Both the position numbers and the translations under genes were made by a program. DNA of 24,882 nt from JBKHBQ01 sp046542305. GTDB lineage: Bacteria; Bacteroidota; Bacteroidia; Bacteroidales; 4484-276. How positions within the stretch are numbered: position 1 is the stretch's first letter; each line of letters begins with the position of its first letter. The DNA is taken from contig JBKHBQ010000023.1 of the NCBI GenBank assembly GCA_046542305.1, positions 1-24,882 on the forward strand, in the 5' to 3' direction. Below the pieces are notes generated by a model, which saw only the letters and a program-made list of their open reading frames with translations, did not search any database and was not told the origin of the DNA. This document shows positions 23,095 to 24,882 of the stretch, piece by piece.

Positions 23095-23150
23095 CGGAGC
23101 AAAATTAAATGAAAGTTTAAAAACCCCCTCTTTCTATTTAACCTAACGTA

Positions 23151-23606
23151 TTAGTCCCCCAGGACTTCCTTAACTATCGTTGAAATGCGTTTGTTGTCGG
23201 CTTTACCTGCAAGGTCCTTCGTGGCGCGGCTCATCACTTTTCCCATATCTTTCATGCCGGTGGCGCCGGTTTCATCCACGATCTCCCTGATCTTGCTTCT
23301 GAGCGTTTCTTCATCCATCTGCGCGGGCAGATAGGCTTCGATGATCTCCGCCTGATACAGTTCCTCCTCTGCCAGATCGTTCCGGTTTTGCTGCTTGTAT
23401 ACCTCTGCCGATTCGCGGCGTTGCTTCACCAGTTTTTGAAGCAGTTGCAATTCCAGTTCTTCAGGTATTTCGCCCGAACTGGTGTCTTTGCCGGTTTTGG
23501 CCAGCAGCAGCGCCGATTTGATGGCGCGCAGCGCTTCCAGCTTGCGCCTGTCCTTGGCAAGCATGGTTTTCTTCAGATCCTCGTTTATTTTTTCTGCCAG
23601 TGTCAT
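23151..23606 (-). CDS. GatB/YqeY domain protein
   Basis: The 151-residue protein is an all-helical YqeY-type protein, related to the tail domain of the GatB subunit of tRNA-dependent amidotransferase and to the helical tRNA-binding part of glutaminyl-tRNA synthetases. Characteristic parts are the N-terminal INEDLKKTMLAKDRRKLEAL, IIEAYLPAQMDEETL, and GATGMKDMGKVMSRATKDLAGKAD. As a free-standing protein its function is not settled. The ATG at 23606 (MTLAEKINEDL) is preferred over an in-frame GTG six bases upstream. It begins 73 bp after the ftsZ stop on the same strand, a gene order often seen in Bacteroidota, so it is probably read from the ftsZ transcript. Confidence 0.9.
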   Translation of the reverse strand: MTLAEKINEDLKKTMLAKDRRKLEALRAIKSALLLAKTGKDTSSGEIPEELELQLLQKLVKQRRESAEVYKQQNRNDLAEEELYQAEIIEAYLPAQMDEETLRSKIREIVDETGATGMKDMGKVMSRATKDLAGKADNKRISTIVKEVLGD

Positions 23607-23679
23607 AATCACATATTTTTATTCCTTACGAAAATACAAATAATCCCCTTCTCCTGCATAGCCGTGCCCGGGATTACGT

Positions 23680-24882
23680 TCAGTCGGGTTTGTTATGGAT
23701 AAAGGGAATGTCGTTTTTTTGTATTTCAGCGTCATCCTCATCATCCACCCCAAGTGTAAACCTGGAGATGCTCGATTCCGATGATGCTTTTACCGGCTTC
23801 AGCTCCACATTTTTTCTGACGTATGCGGGTACTTTTTCAAGGTCTTCGAATTGCTCAGGTGATTTATGAAAAGACAAACTCAGGTCGCGGAGTTTTTTAA
23901 TCCGGTCTTCCGATTTTTTATCCATCACTTCCTTTTGAAGTTCCGGCTGCTTATCCGTGATTTCTTCTTTTTTAGGGAAATCTCCCACGGTATGCTTGAT
24001 GCGGAGGTTGCTGTTTTTTGGAACAAATGAAGAAGCGCCGATGCCGGCTGCAGATCCGCCGTTGCCGTTTCCTGCCGGTTTGGTTTCGTTAATTTTGCGT
24101 GGCTGATCGAAAAGCAGCATGGTCCCGTCATTTGTTGAAGATTCCTTTTCAGGTTTTTTTTCAGCTTCGGATTTTTCCTTCTTTACCAGGGTTATTTCTT
24201 CCAATGGCTTATCTTCAGTTTCAGTTTCTGCCGGTATTTCTGTGGATTTTTGCTCTTCTTTGTTCAGCGAATCATCGAGCGTGTAAACGGTTTTTTTCTT
24301 TTCGCGGCTGAAGGTGGTTTCGTCGATCTCATCCGGTGCTTTAAATCCGGTGGCGATCAGTGTGATGCTGATTTTGTCGCCAAGGCTTTCGTCGAATCCG
24401 TTGCCCCAGATTACTTCGGCATTCATGCCTGCTTCTTCCTGGATATAATCGGTGATCTCCGTCACTTCATCAAAAGTAATTTCTTCTTTGCCCGACGAAA
24501 TATACAGCAGGATGTCAGAAGCGCCTGTGATCTTGTTGTCGTTGAGCAGCGGCGAAGCAAGGGCTTCCCTCACTGCCGTGCGGGCGCGGTCTTCGCCTTC
24601 GGCTACGGCCGATCCCATGATGGCGGTGCCGCTGTTCTTCATCACGGTTTTCACATCTTCGAAATCCACGTTGATGTAGCCGGTAACGGTGATGATCTCG
24701 GCAATGCCCTTGGCTGCGGTGGTGAGGATGTCGTCGGCACGTCCGAAAGCTTCCGAAAGCTTCAGGTTGCCGTGGATCTCACGCAGTTTTTCGTTGCTGA
24801 TGATCAGCAGGGTGTCTACGTTTTTCTTGAGTTCCTCGATGCCTTTCTCGGCTTGCAGGCGACGTTTGCGTCCTTCGAAATT
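23680..24882 (-). CDS. ftsZ: Cell division protein FtsZ, 5' part outside window
   Basis: FtsZ is the tubulin-like GTPase that polymerises into the division ring. Four hundred residues are visible and the frame stays open to the right edge, so the N terminus with the GGGTGTG tubulin signature is missing. Visible are FEGRKRRLQAEKGIEELKKN at the start, the T7 catalytic loop region GYINVDFEDVKTV, and the end of the globular domain at ISITLIATGFKAPDE. This is followed by a roughly 200-residue linker rich in Lys, Glu, Asp and Ser, longer than in E. coli. The protein ends DIPFIHNKPD, similar to the Bacteroidota C-terminal peptide that binds FtsA and other partners. It is followed by the GatB/YqeY gene. 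Confidence 0.95.
   Translation of the reverse strand, partial: NFEGRKRRLQAEKGIEELKKNVDTLLIISNEKLREIHGNLKLSEAFGRADDILTTAAKGIAEIITVTGYINVDFEDVKTVMKNSGTAIMGSAVAEGEDRARTAVREALASPLLNDNKITGASDILLYISSGKEEITFDEVTEITDYIQEEAGMNAEVIWGNGFDESLGDKISITLIATGFKAPDEIDETTFSREKKKTVYTLDDSLNKEEQKSTEIPAETETEDKPLEEITLVKKEKSEAEKKPEKESSTNDGTMLLFDQPRKINETKPAGNGNGGSAAGIGASSFVPKNSNLRIKHTVGDFPKKEEITDKQPELQKEVMDKKSEDRIKKLRDLSLSFHKSPEQFEDLEKVPAYVRKNVELKPVKASSESSISRFTLGVDDEDDAEIQKNDIPFIHNKPD

Overview
The window reads as ordinary chromosome of a member of the Bacteroidota, most likely an anaerobic or facultative Bacteroidales-type bacterium. Four things support this. There is a gldA-gldF-gldG cluster. One secreted protein ends in a type IX secretion (Por) sorting domain. 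FtsZ has a long charged linker and is followed by a GatB/YqeY gene. Several intergenic regions carry TAnnTTTG promoter elements, the Bacteroidota sigma-ABfr -7 box. Base composition is moderate and Shine-Dalgarno sites are mostly weak, which also fits. I see no rRNA, tRNA, CRISPR array, integrase or transposase.

Layout. 1-5.4 kb: a cut-off small membrane protein, a VOC-fold protein, then on the minus strand a YihY/BrkB membrane protein, a small four-helix membrane protein, a YfcC-type carrier and a homologue of archaeal cyclic 2,3-diphosphoglycerate synthetase with its own promoter and terminator. 5.6-6.2 kb: a small toxin-antitoxin pair whose MazF/PemK toxin is broken by a frameshift. 6.2-9.6 kb: argS, an unrecognised 252-aa protein overlapping the end of argS tail to tail, and a bacterial GPP34 (GOLPH3-like) protein. 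9.8-14.1 kb: gldA, gldF, gldG and a DUF4340 gene on the plus strand, closed by a strong terminator. They should form one ABC-type envelope complex. 14.1-14.64 kb: a gene-free stretch with a long hairpin and two copies, 267 bp apart, of a structured repeat. 14.6-16.1 kb: a MerR-type regulator and a membrane-anchored M23 peptidase. 16.1-20.9 kb: alaS, transcribed divergently from the peptidase gene, then malonyl-CoA decarboxylase and a TruC-like pseudouridine synthase on the minus strand. 21.1-24.9 kb: YceI, a beta-propeller protein with a sorting domain, GatB/YqeY and the 3' part of ftsZ.

Most genes are housekeeping (argS, alaS, ftsZ, truC, yqeY) or cell-envelope functions (gld cluster, M23 peptidase, YihY, YceI, secreted propeller). 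I found no clearly new multi-gene system. The points most worth a second look are the cyclic-DPG synthetase homologue in a bacterium, the GPP34 protein with an Ala-rich hydrophobic tail, the decayed mazEF-type pair, the duplicated repeat at 14.2-14.6 kb, and the propeller with an exact 41-residue period.
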